In this document: one piece after another, positions 46,039 to 54,755 of the stretch
How the letters are laid out: every line of letters begins with the position of its first letter
How positions within the stretch are numbered: position 1 is the stretch's first letter
NCBI RefSeq assembly: GCF_003967515.1
Contig: NZ_BIFQ01000002.1
Span: forward strand, 2,108,001-2,172,000
Length of the DNA: 64,000 nucleotides
Direction: 5' to 3'
DNA from: Dictyobacter aurantiacus
Lineage (GTDB): Bacteria > Chloroflexota > Ktedonobacteria > Ktedonobacterales > Ktedonobacteraceae
Program-made: the position numbers and the translations under genes
Notes under the pieces: generated by a model
What the model was told of the DNA's origin: nothing
Databases searched by the model: none
The model's input: the letters and a program-made list of their open reading frames with translations, nothing else

Positions 46039-46587
46039 TTATGGAGTATTTTTGACCTGGTTAAATACAGTTGAATGGCTACTGATGATGTGCCAGGAAT
46101 TCACCGGCCAGAAAACCACGATCGCTTTTCCCACAATCATATCATTTGTGACTGAGCCCCAGCGGCGTGAGTCATCGGTCATTGAGCGGTTATCATTTAA
46201 GACAAAGTACGAGTTGGCCGGAACCTTCCACTCCTTTGATTCAGGATTAAAGGGATGCTGCACGTATGTTTCATTGAGCACCATGCCATTAACGCTGATA
46301 TGGGGGCCGTTGGCCTTGATATCATCGCCCGGCAGACCGATAATGCGCGCCATTATATCCGTATTGGGATCGGGGGGATAATGGATGACGACCGCGTCGC
46401 CCCGCTGGGGGCGGGTAAACATGTAGGAGGTTCGATTTACCATCACATAGGCGTCACTACCAACCTCTGGCTGCATGCTGGTACTCTGCATGTGATAACC
46501 GTGAATAATAAAGCGAATAACCACGAACAAAAGCAGGGTAATCGCTATTAATTCTATAATTTCGCGCGCAAAATGCGATCGTTTCAA
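46039..46587 (-). CDS. Signal peptidase I-like protein lacking the general-base Lys
   Basis: 182 residues from TTG 46587 (GGAG seven bases upstream). One membrane anchor (about 10-28) is followed by the S26 catalytic domain. Serine box STSMQP has S37. The Lys box, normally KRxIGLPGD, reads MARIIGLPGD: Ala80 replaces the catalytic Lys. The later FVLNDNRSMTDDSRRWG box is normal, with a small NDN-for-GDN change. It is either inactive, or uses another base such as K91. Its place upstream of the hemE pair suggests no special substrate. Confidence 0.82.
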   Translation of the reverse strand: MKRSHFAREIIELIAITLLLFVVIRFIIHGYHMQSTSMQPEVGSDAYVMVNRTSYMFTRPQRGDAVVIHYPPDPNTDIMARIIGLPGDDIKANGPHISVNGMVLNETYVQHPFNPESKEWKVPANSYFVLNDNRSMTDDSRRWGSVTNDMIVGKAIVVFWPVNSWHIISSHSTVFNQVKNTP

Positions 46588-46974
46588 CTTTTATCTCCAG
46601 ATGTATATATTTTCTATACACATAACTGTGGTAACAATATGATGGTAACGGCCTGAGTTTATGCTGTTAGGGGAATATTACCTGATACTTTGGCCGTGAC
46701 CGGGTGGACACGTAGGGGTAGTATAGCGCAAGCCATTTGAAATGTTCGAGAATGTCGCATTTTGTAGCCCAAAACTACCAACCTATCAGGCGCAAAAAAG
46801 GAAAGATCAGCCTTTTTGATAGGATTTGGAGCAATCTGGCATATCAAGTAATTGCATATCCACAAGTCCTATTCGTGGTGTGGTTCTATTGACGCTATAG
46901 GCGTAGTGTATATACAATTTATTTGATTACCAGTTTGTCTGGATCGCGTGACGGCAGATATCAAGGGGGATGAG
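46588..46974. other. Intergenic region before the kinase-Rieske gene
   Basis: About 390 bp between divergent genes with no supported gene. No clear promoter pair or long hairpin was found, but promoters for both flanking genes must lie here. Confidence 0.4.
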
Positions 46975-48762
46975 ATGCTAATACCCGTGGAACACCTTGT
47001 CGGCAAAGATATTGGTGAGTATCGCCTGACACAGCTCATCGGGCAGGGGAGCCTGAGCGCGGTATACCTGGCTCGACGGCAAGGTGGAGAGCTGCGGGAG
47101 ATGATGGTGACGGTTTTTCTGTTGCCCGTTGAGTGTAAGGGAGCGGCGAGAGAACGTTTTATGGCTCGTTTCATGCAGCAGGCCGCAGCGATCAGCCATT
47201 TGCAGCATCCCTATATCGTGCCCACCTATGCCTTTGGTGAACAATATGGATATCCATACCTGATTACTCCATTGGTTGAGGGCGAGACCGTCGCTACGTT
47301 TCTAAAGCAGCAGCAGCGCTGTTCCCCTGATCTAACGCTGGCCCTGTTGCTCCAGATCGCAGATGCGTTAGATTATGCTCATAGCAATAACGTCATCCAC
47401 GGCACGCTGAAGTCATCGAATATTCTGCTGGTGCGCCAGGGGGGGCCTGACGGTCTTTACAGCGTGATGGTAGCTGGTTTTGGCCTGGCCCATATGTTAG
47501 AGATGCGCGGAATCGGGCAGGTGGCCCACCAGTATCCTGGTTTATTTAGCGTGGCAGGTACCCTCCTGACAAATCCTATCTACATTGCCCCTGAAGTAGT
47601 ACTGGGCCATCCCTTTGATGCTCGCGCCGATGTCTACGCGCTGGGTATCCTGGCCTTTGAAATGCTCTGTGGCTATCCACCGTTTTCAGATCCTGATCCT
47701 TTTACGGTGTTGCAGAAACATGTGGATGAGCGTATCCCTTCCCTGCAGTCGGTGGCGCCAGATGTGCCGGCTGCCCTGGATATTGCCCTGCAACGCGCCC
47801 TTGAGCGCGATCCTGCGCTCCGCTTGCAGTCGGCCGGTAAACTGGTAACGGCCTTTGAGCGTGTGTTAAATGTGATGGAGGAGGCGACCCGCCCGGCCCC
47901 GGCTCCACCAGGGACCGCCCTGCCGATGAATGTACACCTGGCGCTGGTTGATACCTTACCTCCTGGTGATACCGGCGAATATAAAGTGGCGATGGCAGGC
48001 ATGACGTCTGGTCGCGTTCCGAAGGTGGCATCATCTTTTCCAGGCAATACATTTAAGCTGCAGAGCATTCCTCGACCAACCTCGCTTCCCATGGGGCCAG
48101 CCGCACCCGCTGGCCCAGCCCCCGAGGTACCGGTTGCTTCCAGGAAGCAGCCGCCGATATACTCTACTCCTCCGGCCAGTTCACATACCCAGGCGATGCC
48201 TGCTCAGCCGCAGGCCGGCAATGGCGCCAGGGTTGGTCGCGATACGCCTGAAACCATCACGCCGGAGCAGCCAAAAGCAGATGGAACACGGCCTGAAATC
48301 AGTCGTCGGCGTGTCGTGCAGGCGGTAAATGGTGTGATTACAGCTGGTGTTTTACTGGGCGGAGGTTTTACCCTGTTGCATTTATTCCAGGATGGCACCC
48401 TGCATCTGCCCGGGCAGCCAGCGGCACAGCCGACTCCGGTTCCAGTTGCCAGAAAGAACAACATTATTAGTACGACGATTCCCCCTAAGAATACCGCGCG
48501 TACCTTTATTGATCCCAACACCAAACTCGAAAGTATTTTGATTCACCTACCCACTGGTCAGCTTGTCGCCTACAATCGAGCCTGCACCCATCAAGGGGTG
48601 CTGGTCAGCTATGACGCTTTGACCCACAGACTGGTTTGTCCCTTGCACCATTCACAGTTTGATCCTCAGCAGATGGGCAAGGTGCTCAATGGCCCCGCTA
48701 CGAAGCCGCTCAAAGCGGTAACGATTCATGTCCAGGCCAACGGAACCATCACGACTGGCTAA
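46975..48762 (+). CDS. Pseudokinase-transmembrane-Rieske fusion protein
   Basis: 595 residues from ATG 46975 (AAGGGGG upstream). Residues 14-300 have the bacterial Ser/Thr kinase fold (IGQGSLSAVYLA loop, YIAPEVVLG, DVYALGILAFEMLCG), but the VAIK Lys is Thr46, HRDxKxxN reads HGTLKSSN (Thr144 for Asp), and DFG reads GFG (Gly168 for Asp). A Pro-rich linker (305-440) leads to SRRRVVQAV and a hydrophobic segment (443-470), a twin-arginine-like signal anchor. The C-terminus (495-595) is a Rieske domain with C537-T-H539 and C555-P-L-H558, all four [2Fe-2S] ligands present. Predicted: an internal ligand-sensing pseudokinase and an external iron-sulfur redox domain. Confidence 0.85.
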   Translation: MLIPVEHLVGKDIGEYRLTQLIGQGSLSAVYLARRQGGELREMMVTVFLLPVECKGAARERFMARFMQQAAAISHLQHPYIVPTYAFGEQYGYPYLITPLVEGETVATFLKQQQRCSPDLTLALLLQIADALDYAHSNNVIHGTLKSSNILLVRQGGPDGLYSVMVAGFGLAHMLEMRGIGQVAHQYPGLFSVAGTLLTNPIYIAPEVVLGHPFDARADVYALGILAFEMLCGYPPFSDPDPFTVLQKHVDERIPSLQSVAPDVPAALDIALQRALERDPALRLQSAGKLVTAFERVLNVMEEATRPAPAPPGTALPMNVHLALVDTLPPGDTGEYKVAMAGMTSGRVPKVASSFPGNTFKLQSIPRPTSLPMGPAAPAGPAPEVPVASRKQPPIYSTPPASSHTQAMPAQPQAGNGARVGRDTPETITPEQPKADGTRPEISRRRVVQAVNGVITAGVLLGGGFTLLHLFQDGTLHLPGQPAAQPTPVPVARKNNIISTTIPPKNTARTFIDPNTKLESILIHLPTGQLVAYNRACTHQGVLVSYDALTHRLVCPLHHSQFDPQQMGKVLNGPATKPLKAVTIHVQANGTITTG

Positions 48763-48957
48763 ACGATTCTTTGCTGTCTACAGCCTGCATTTCGACTGAG
48801 ATTTTAGCCTCACTTGATGTTAATGCCGTTCCCGCTGGCTGCACTGAGCCGGGTATTTCTCTTCAGGTGGAGGGTCAGTTTCGTGGGGCCGACCCTCCTG
48901 AAATATGGACGTATCGAAGGTGTGGAGAGAAGCCGCGCCATGGCGAGGGGAGAGACG

Positions 48958-49218
48958 CTAATCCACTTCCTGGTGACCATCGATGTAATAATCGACCACG
49001 TAGATCTTGCTTTTTAAGCGTTGCTGCTGGGCTGGATGGAGTAAGCTGGTTCTGGCAATGCCTGCTGATTGATCAATTCTGGTGTGAGATTGAGGATGGA
49101 TAAGGCCATGAAAGGCTTTTTTCAGAGATCGGGTATAGCAACGCGCACCTTTGTGGAGGATAGTTAACGATTCAGGCTGCTCTTCCAGGGTCCATAAACT
49201 TTGCAATGTTTCTTTCAT
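48958..49218 (-). CDS. Small hypothetical protein
   Basis: 86 residues, basic and His-containing, with no recognised domain and no membrane segment. Support for it is the ribosome site GGAGGGG eight bases before ATG and a clean frame. Opposite-strand frames in the same stretch lack such a site. It is convergent with the kinase-Rieske gene, 195 bases away. Confidence 0.5.
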   Translation of the reverse strand: MKETLQSLWTLEEQPESLTILHKGARCYTRSLKKAFHGLIHPQSHTRIDQSAGIARTSLLHPAQQQRLKSKIYVVDYYIDGHQEVD

Positions 49219-49580
49219 TTCTGCCCCTCCGAGTGTCTTCTGCTGATTAATGATAGCTATCTGCTTGTCTCAAACGTGTTTTTGCCTTGCTAATCAAATA
49301 TTCTATTCGGGATCACTAAATGTGGAAATTAGTTTCGCACATGCTCTTTATTATATTGACGCGAAAACTAGTCTGAAGTAGACAAATGCCTCTCGCATAG
49401 GACTAATGCTTGATTCCCACTATGGTTTTCTTCTGGTTTTTCTGCAAACCAGGAAAAATTTATACTTCATTTGGAGGATGTCAATGTGGCGATAGTGATG
49501 TTATATATCAAGTGAAAAGCGGCCATTTGAGATCAATCGTTGACATTGTTGTTCTTTGGTAGCGATGAAGGAGAGAAATC
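49219..49580. other. Intergenic region before the HdeD-family gene
   Basis: About 360 bp, AT-rich. A hairpin CTGGTTT (49433-49439) with AAACCAG (49446-49452) stands mid-way. TTGACA at 49542 could be a -35 box but has no good -10 partner. No gene supported. Confidence 0.4.
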
Positions 49581-50150
49581 ATGCAGCAAACCATGATACG
49601 CGATTATCACTGGTCGTTGTTGTTCCGTGGTGTTATTGCCATTCTCTTTGGCATCCTGGCGCTCGGCTGGCCTGGAAAGACACTGCTCCTGCTGGTGGTC
49701 CTGTTTGGCGCGTACGCGATTGTTGACGGCATCGCCAACGTTTTCTCCGCCATACGTGGCCGCTCGTTGCACAACTGGGGATTGTTATTGCTAGAGGGCA
49801 TCGTCAGCATCCTGGCTGGTATCATTGCCTTTGTCTGGCCGGGGCTTACTGCGCTGGCATTTGTCTACGTGATTGCGGCCTGGGCGGTTATCACCGGCAT
49901 AGCAGAAGTGGTGGCGGCTTTTTCATCCCAGCTGAATGTGGGAACGGATTGGTGGCTGGCGCTGGCAGGTCTTGCCTCGATCATTTTCGGCATCTGGATC
50001 GCCATTCAACCGCGGCTTGGTCTGCTCGCCGTGATCTGGCTCATCGGTTTCTATGCGATCATCTTTGGCGTGTTGTTTCTGGTACGCTACTTTCAATCAC
50101 GTTCCCGGGTGTATCCAGCTTCCCACATGCCAGGCTCGGGCGTGGCCTGA
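49581..50150 (+). CDS. HdeD-family (DUF308) membrane protein
   Basis: 189 residues with six predicted helices in three similar pairs (for example GVIAILFGILALGWPG, GIVSILAGIIAFVWPGLTAL, GLASIIFGIWIAIQPRLGLLAV). The repeated G-IxxIxxGIxxxxxP pattern defines the HdeD/DUF308 family, linked in Escherichia coli to acid resistance. The mechanism is unknown. GAAGGAGAG precedes ATG, and a terminator follows. Confidence 0.88.
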   Translation: MQQTMIRDYHWSLLFRGVIAILFGILALGWPGKTLLLLVVLFGAYAIVDGIANVFSAIRGRSLHNWGLLLLEGIVSILAGIIAFVWPGLTALAFVYVIAAWAVITGIAEVVAAFSSQLNVGTDWWLALAGLASIIFGIWIAIQPRLGLLAVIWLIGFYAIIFGVLFLVRYFQSRSRVYPASHMPGSGVA

Positions 50151-50187
50151 GCAACGTCCGTTTCGGTTTCCAGTCATAGGTAACCTC

Positions 50188-50226
50188 AAAGGATACAGAT
50201 CAAACATATATCTGTATCCTTTTTTT
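50188..50226. terminator. Bidirectional terminator
   Basis: AAAGGATACAGAT (50188-50200) pairs with ATCTGTATCCTTT and is followed by T7. It ends the HdeD gene and overlaps the end of the convergent peptidase gene. Confidence 0.82.
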
Positions 50227-51328
50227 ATGGGGCGCGATACGCCGCCATGATACGCTGCAACTCATCGAGCGGGAGCGCATAGACGGTTCGACCCTGCCAG
50301 CCAGTCATGGTGTCAGCGGCTGTCAGAGCATTCAGGATCGCTTCCTCGGTGGCTTCGGCCACGGCCTCAAAGAAGGGATCGAGCTGATCGTGGGGCAGCA
50401 TCTTCACGCTCAATGGAGCCTGCGCGCCTATGGGAACGTCGTTCCCGGTGGCGAAGGCCAGGAAGAGGTCGCCGCTCCCATTGTGCCCTACTCCACCAAC
50501 CCGGGATAGGCCGACAGTGGCCCTTCTGGCCAGGCGCGCGCACTGTACAGGTAGCAATGGGGCATCGGTAGCTACCACGACGATGATCGAGCCGCCCTTG
50601 GGAGGCACGGTCCAGGGATCGGGCACCTTGCTGTAATCGAGCTCGCGTCCAACGGGAACGCCATCTACGCGCAACAGATTGCGGCTCCCATAATTGCTCT
50701 GCACCAGGACTCCGACAGTGTACTGCTCACCAACGCAGGTGACGAGGCGCGAGGAGGTTCCGATGCCACCTTTAAACTCATGGCAGATCATTCCTGTGCC
50801 TCCTCCTACATTTCCTTCCGCGACCCGGCCACCGCTGGCCTTCTCCAGTGCCTGAAAGGTATGCTCTTTGGTGACGTGAAAGGCCCCAATATCATTGAGC
50901 CAGCCATCCCAGGTCTCGGCCACCACCGGTAGTGAGCCTGACCAGGAGGCGGCAATTGAGGGCGGCGTCTGCCACTTCTCGGCCATCTCCAGTGGATAGG
51001 CGCACAGGGCATCCCGCACTACACCCACGGAGTTTGTATTGGTGATGGCGATCGGTGTATGGATGACCCCCGATTCAGCAATCCAGGCCTGCCCGGTCAT
51101 CTCGCCACAGCCATTAAAATTGAAGGTGCCCGCGAAAGCATGGTTGCTCCAGATATCTCCATGGCGCGGTACAACCACCGTGACGCCGGTACGAGCTACG
51201 TGGCCCTCATCAGAAATCAGTGTTTCATGGCCGACTAACACCCCCGGCACATCTGTGATGGCATTATACTGGCCCGTCGGCAGATTGCCGATGTTAATCC
51301 CCAAATCGCGTAAGCGCGCCCTTTGCAT
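50225..51328 (-). CDS. P1-family (DmpA-type) self-processing aminopeptidase
   Basis: 367 residues. S58-family features: RLRDLGINIGNLPTGQYNAI and ITDVPGVLVGH at the start, GNVGGGTGM, and GGIGTSSR, where the chain is cut before the nucleophile Ser in family members. These N-terminal-nucleophile hydrolases release N-terminal or beta-amino residues from short peptides. There is no signal peptide, so it probably acts in the cytoplasm. A weak GGGAG precedes ATG. Confidence 0.88.
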   Translation of the reverse strand: MQRARLRDLGINIGNLPTGQYNAITDVPGVLVGHETLISDEGHVARTGVTVVVPRHGDIWSNHAFAGTFNFNGCGEMTGQAWIAESGVIHTPIAITNTNSVGVVRDALCAYPLEMAEKWQTPPSIAASWSGSLPVVAETWDGWLNDIGAFHVTKEHTFQALEKASGGRVAEGNVGGGTGMICHEFKGGIGTSSRLVTCVGEQYTVGVLVQSNYGSRNLLRVDGVPVGRELDYSKVPDPWTVPPKGGSIIVVVATDAPLLPVQCARLARRATVGLSRVGGVGHNGSGDLFLAFATGNDVPIGAQAPLSVKMLPHDQLDPFFEAVAEATEEAILNALTAADTMTGWQGRTVYALPLDELQRIMAAYRAP

Positions 51329-51560
51329 AATATATGTACTCCCTGTTCAGGTAATAGTTGTCTGGCCTGCTCCTCTGGCATCCTCACCCGTCTCGGGCCC
51401 CTCTCACTATACTACATTTTCCTCAATGATCAGTCTGGCGGAGTAGCAGCGTGGCGGTTACAATAAATGTAGAGGTTTATTTTGGGTCGCGGCTATTATA
51501 AATTGTGGTTGTATGTAGAGTAGACATATAAAGGCAGCGATCGGATCAAGGAGGCCTGTA

Positions 51561-52004
51561 ATGGATAAGTTTGACTTGATTGACTTGATGCGAACCAGTC
51601 GTCCACGGCAGTGGAATACGTGGCGTCGTGAGCATAGCGATGCCGTACTGGATCTATCGGACCAGGATGTGAGCGGAGCTCATTTTGGCGAGTTCGACCT
51701 CTCCTACTTTAACTTTAATGGTGCCAACCTGTCTGGTGTTGATTTCAACAATGGGAGCCTGAACAGCGCCCAACTGGTGGGCGCTAATCTTCGTGGCGCC
51801 AACCTGGCGGAGGTTGACCTGGGTGGTGCCGATCTGAGGAATGCCTGTTTAGCTGAATGCGATCTACGGGGTGCAGACCTCAGCGGTGCTAATCTGGAAG
51901 GGGCAGACCTGAGCAAAGCCGATTTGATGGGAGCGCGCCTGGCGGAAACCAACGTCAGCCCTGCTCAACTGGCCAGAGCCCGCTCCCGTCGCGATAATCT
52001 CTAA
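51561..52004 (+). CDS. Pentapeptide-repeat protein
   Basis: 147 residues. From about residue 33 it has some 18 tandem A(D/N)LxX units (ANLSGVDF, ANLRGANL, ADLRNACL, ADLSGANL, ADLSKADL), which fold as a right-handed square beta helix. Family members include DNA mimics that protect gyrase, but most have unknown function. AAGGAGG lies just before ATG. It is a single gene with a short N-terminal helical lead. Confidence 0.9.
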   Translation: MDKFDLIDLMRTSRPRQWNTWRREHSDAVLDLSDQDVSGAHFGEFDLSYFNFNGANLSGVDFNNGSLNSAQLVGANLRGANLAEVDLGGADLRNACLAECDLRGADLSGANLEGADLSKADLMGARLAETNVSPAQLARARSRRDNL

Positions 52005-52023
52005 TCTTAGCGCGCATAGAGTT

Positions 52024-53520
52024 TTATTGACTGCTGGTTGGCTGTGTGCTTTTGAGGTTGCCCGTATACTGATCTGATCTCTTTTGCAACTGGTTGACGA
52101 CCAGATTGGGTGTCAGCCCAAAGGTGGCGGCCACCACAAAATTGCTGAGGATGCTCTTGATGTTATAGAGATCGTCAAAGCTAGCGACTTTAGCGACAAT
52201 TAAAACACCGATGATGGAAGCCAGGCCCGAGAGCAACGGCACTACAATTAAACGTGCCGACCCCAGGCCATAATCATCTATATCGTTTTCTGCCTGTGCT
52301 TCCTGATACAGGCGGCCAAAGAGTCCCACCAGGGCGCCGATCAGACCGAAGATGATGATCCCTATGAGATGCTGAGGTTTGATGCGGATGATAATAGTCA
52401 TCTGTGTGGCGATATATGTGGTTAGCCCTACCAGCAGCATGGTACTCAGCAGCCGGTTACGCGCCGTAATCAGGCCGTTCCAATTGTTTGTATTAAAGCT
52501 ATTGATCATTTCGCGAATGAGCTGAAGTATAGCTCGTGCCTGGGACTGTGTGTTCTGTCCGTTATCTGGTTGTGGAATGCCATTGGACGATTCTTGATCC
52601 CGACTCAGAGAGGGAGGAGGGAGAACGGGTTGTCCTGTGCCCGCATTAGTAGGTGGATGTGGTGTTGCTAGCAAGGTGCTCCTGTTTCCTCCGGTGTCGG
52701 TAGTGTTATTGGCGGGCGAAGGCACACCAGGATTGAGATAAGGGGCCGCCCCCGCTGTGACGGCCAGCAGCGCCATCTGTAGTTTGTGTTTCCACTCGGT
52801 GCTATTGGCGATATTTGACTGGCGCAGGCGCATATCGTCATAGACCGCATCTTGCAGAACCTTCTCGACCGGTTCAAGCGTGATGAGTAATTCTTCTGCC
52901 TGGTTCATGAGGTTCCATAGTTTGATATAGCCAGCGCCGCTGATCCAGTTCGGCGTCTGTTCCATCAGTGCAGCGTAGATCGCGTTCCGGTAGGATAAGA
53001 TCAATGGCTGCGGATGTGCTGGCTGCTTACCTTTGCTGCCCGGCGTTGGATCTAGATCCGTCCCTGATTGATTGGCTTCTGATGCAGGAAGAGAGAGCCC
53101 TTGTTTATGGTCTGGAAACTTTTTGAGCCGGTTAAGCATGGTATACGTTTCTTGTAGTACTTTACCATCTGGAAAGGTGGTAGCAATATAATAGTCCAGG
53201 TAGTTGAGGCGTTTGCACAGCGCGTTATAACTGCTGGCGTTGGCGAGATCAACCGCTGTGAAGCGCCGAAAGATGGTTGCCAGTATGGCCCATAGCGCGC
53301 AAGCTCCCAGGGTGCCAGCGGTAAATGGGAAGAATATCCCGATCCAGGAAACTGGTTGCGCCTGGCTTTGTGCCCACGCAATGATAAAGGTAATCGCACT
53401 CAGAAACGCGGCTACCATAGGAATAACCGGCAAAAAATATTGAAATGCCGCCAGCCAGCTCGCGGTATAAGGAGCGTTGTCCGCCACTATTTCTAAGAGA
53501 ACATCATCAGTGCTGTCCAT
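52024..53520 (-). CDS. Hypothetical membrane protein with large cytoplasmic middle
   Basis: About 498 residues from ATG 53520 (AAGGAG nine bases upstream; ATG 53529 touches the site). Two helices near residues 27-90, a long soluble region with a Pro/Gln/Asn-rich low-complexity stretch (about 270-320, PPTNAGTGQPVLPPPS), then about four helices (355-480) ending in a Gln/Ser-rich tail. No family recognised. It is convergent with the pentapeptide gene, 19 bases away. Confidence 0.65.
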   Translation of the reverse strand: MDSTDDVLLEIVADNAPYTASWLAAFQYFLPVIPMVAAFLSAITFIIAWAQSQAQPVSWIGIFFPFTAGTLGACALWAILATIFRRFTAVDLANASSYNALCKRLNYLDYYIATTFPDGKVLQETYTMLNRLKKFPDHKQGLSLPASEANQSGTDLDPTPGSKGKQPAHPQPLILSYRNAIYAALMEQTPNWISGAGYIKLWNLMNQAEELLITLEPVEKVLQDAVYDDMRLRQSNIANSTEWKHKLQMALLAVTAGAAPYLNPGVPSPANNTTDTGGNRSTLLATPHPPTNAGTGQPVLPPPSLSRDQESSNGIPQPDNGQNTQSQARAILQLIREMINSFNTNNWNGLITARNRLLSTMLLVGLTTYIATQMTIIIRIKPQHLIGIIIFGLIGALVGLFGRLYQEAQAENDIDDYGLGSARLIVVPLLSGLASIIGVLIVAKVASFDDLYNIKSILSNFVVAATFGLTPNLVVNQLQKRSDQYTGNLKSTQPTSSQ

Positions 53521-53714
53521 TGTTCCCATCTCCTTCTCATGTGTTTTTTTATGAAACGATAGGGTAGCAAATATTTAGGGCATGGGATGTTTAAGCGATC
53601 TTATATTTATAAATATATATAATAAGATATGAATGTATAATTAAATTAATACTATTATTACTGATCGCTAATACATGATGAATTCTGATCTCCGTGGCGT
53701 TTTTTGGGTAAGGC

Positions 53715-53752
53715 GGCTGAAAAAGGACTCCCTTTCAGCCCCTTTCTTTTTT
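53715..53752 (+). terminator. Hairpin plus T run in the leader of the phosphotransferase gene
   Basis: GGCTGAAA (53715-53722) pairs with TTTCAGCC (53733-53740), followed by CCTTTCTTTTTT. No plus-strand gene lies to its left, so it would act in the leader of the gene at 53815, as a possible attenuator. Confidence 0.45.
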
Positions 53753-53814
53753 ATGCTCCATGTTTTATCATCAGTGGACCTTAACGAAAAAACAGCAATA
53801 GGTTACGAGGTGTT

Positions 53815-54693
53815 ATGAGCGTACAGAATCAGTATCTACAACACATCTCTCAATGTTATCCTGACATATCGATAAATAGTATGAAATTTGTGCAGCATGG
53901 ACAGAATAACGATGTGCTCATAGTGAACGACGATTTCATTTTTCGTTTTCCAAAGTACCGCGCTGGTCTGCGGCAATTGGAGACTGAGGTAGCGATCCTG
54001 CGGTTGCTAGAGGATAAGGTCACTTTGCCGATTCCGCACATCCTGTTCGATAATCTTGCGTCCCAAACGATCGGAGAGGCGTTTGTGGGCTATCGAATGC
54101 TGGCTGGTCAGCCACTGTGGCGCCAGACCTTCCAGGCTATTACCGATGAGGGAACGATGAAGCGTCTGGCAGGGCAGTTAGCCCTTTTTCTGAAGCAGCT
54201 ACATGCTATCCCCCTGTCGCTGTTACCAACTGATGCCTTGCCGCTCTCCAACACACACGCCGAGTGTCTGGATATATACACACGGATGCGTGAACGCTGT
54301 TTCCCTTGGATGCGCCCCGAGGCGCGTGAGCAGACGCGCGATCATTTTGAGCGTTTTCTGGCTGATCCCGCCAACTTTGCTTACACGCCGGTGCTCAAAC
54401 ATGGCGATTTCGGGAGCAGCAACATCTTGTATTCCAGCGAACAGCAGGAGATTAGTGGTGTGATCGATTTTGGTGGCATGGGCCTTGGTGATCCAGCCTA
54501 TGATTTTGCGGGCTTACTTGCCTGTTATGGCGAACCTTTCGTGCTTTGCTGTACTGATGTGTATCCCGCTATCTCTCATTTTTGGGGGCGTATCGTTTTT
54601 TACCAGGGAACGTTCGCGCTACTCGAAGCGTTGTTCGGTCTCGAAAACGACGACCAGCAGGCTTTTGAGAGTGGTATCTCTACTTACCGATGA
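53815..54693 (+). CDS. Aminoglycoside phosphotransferase-family protein
   Basis: 292 residues with the intact APH fold: KHGDFGSSNILY (catalytic Asp and metal Asn) and VIDFGGMGLGDPAYDFAGLL (metal Asp). N-lobe Lys region FRFPKYRAG. It phosphorylates a small molecule, perhaps an aminoglycoside, macrolide or sugar; resistance cannot be assumed. Unlike the APH-like gene at 34967, all catalytic residues are kept. GAGGTGTT precedes ATG. Confidence 0.85.
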   Translation: MSVQNQYLQHISQCYPDISINSMKFVQHGQNNDVLIVNDDFIFRFPKYRAGLRQLETEVAILRLLEDKVTLPIPHILFDNLASQTIGEAFVGYRMLAGQPLWRQTFQAITDEGTMKRLAGQLALFLKQLHAIPLSLLPTDALPLSNTHAECLDIYTRMRERCFPWMRPEAREQTRDHFERFLADPANFAYTPVLKHGDFGSSNILYSSEQQEISGVIDFGGMGLGDPAYDFAGLLACYGEPFVLCCTDVYPAISHFWGRIVFYQGTFALLEALFGLENDDQQAFESGISTYR

Positions 54694-54755
54694 GCGCTGT
54701 TCAATTTTTCAATAGAATGTGATACGGATAGATTTTTGCTTGAAAGGATGCGCCT

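Noticed and set aside
48771..49103. Plus-strand 110-residue frame after the kinase-Rieske gene
   Set aside because: It starts without a ribosome site and overlaps a minus-strand ORF with a good one.
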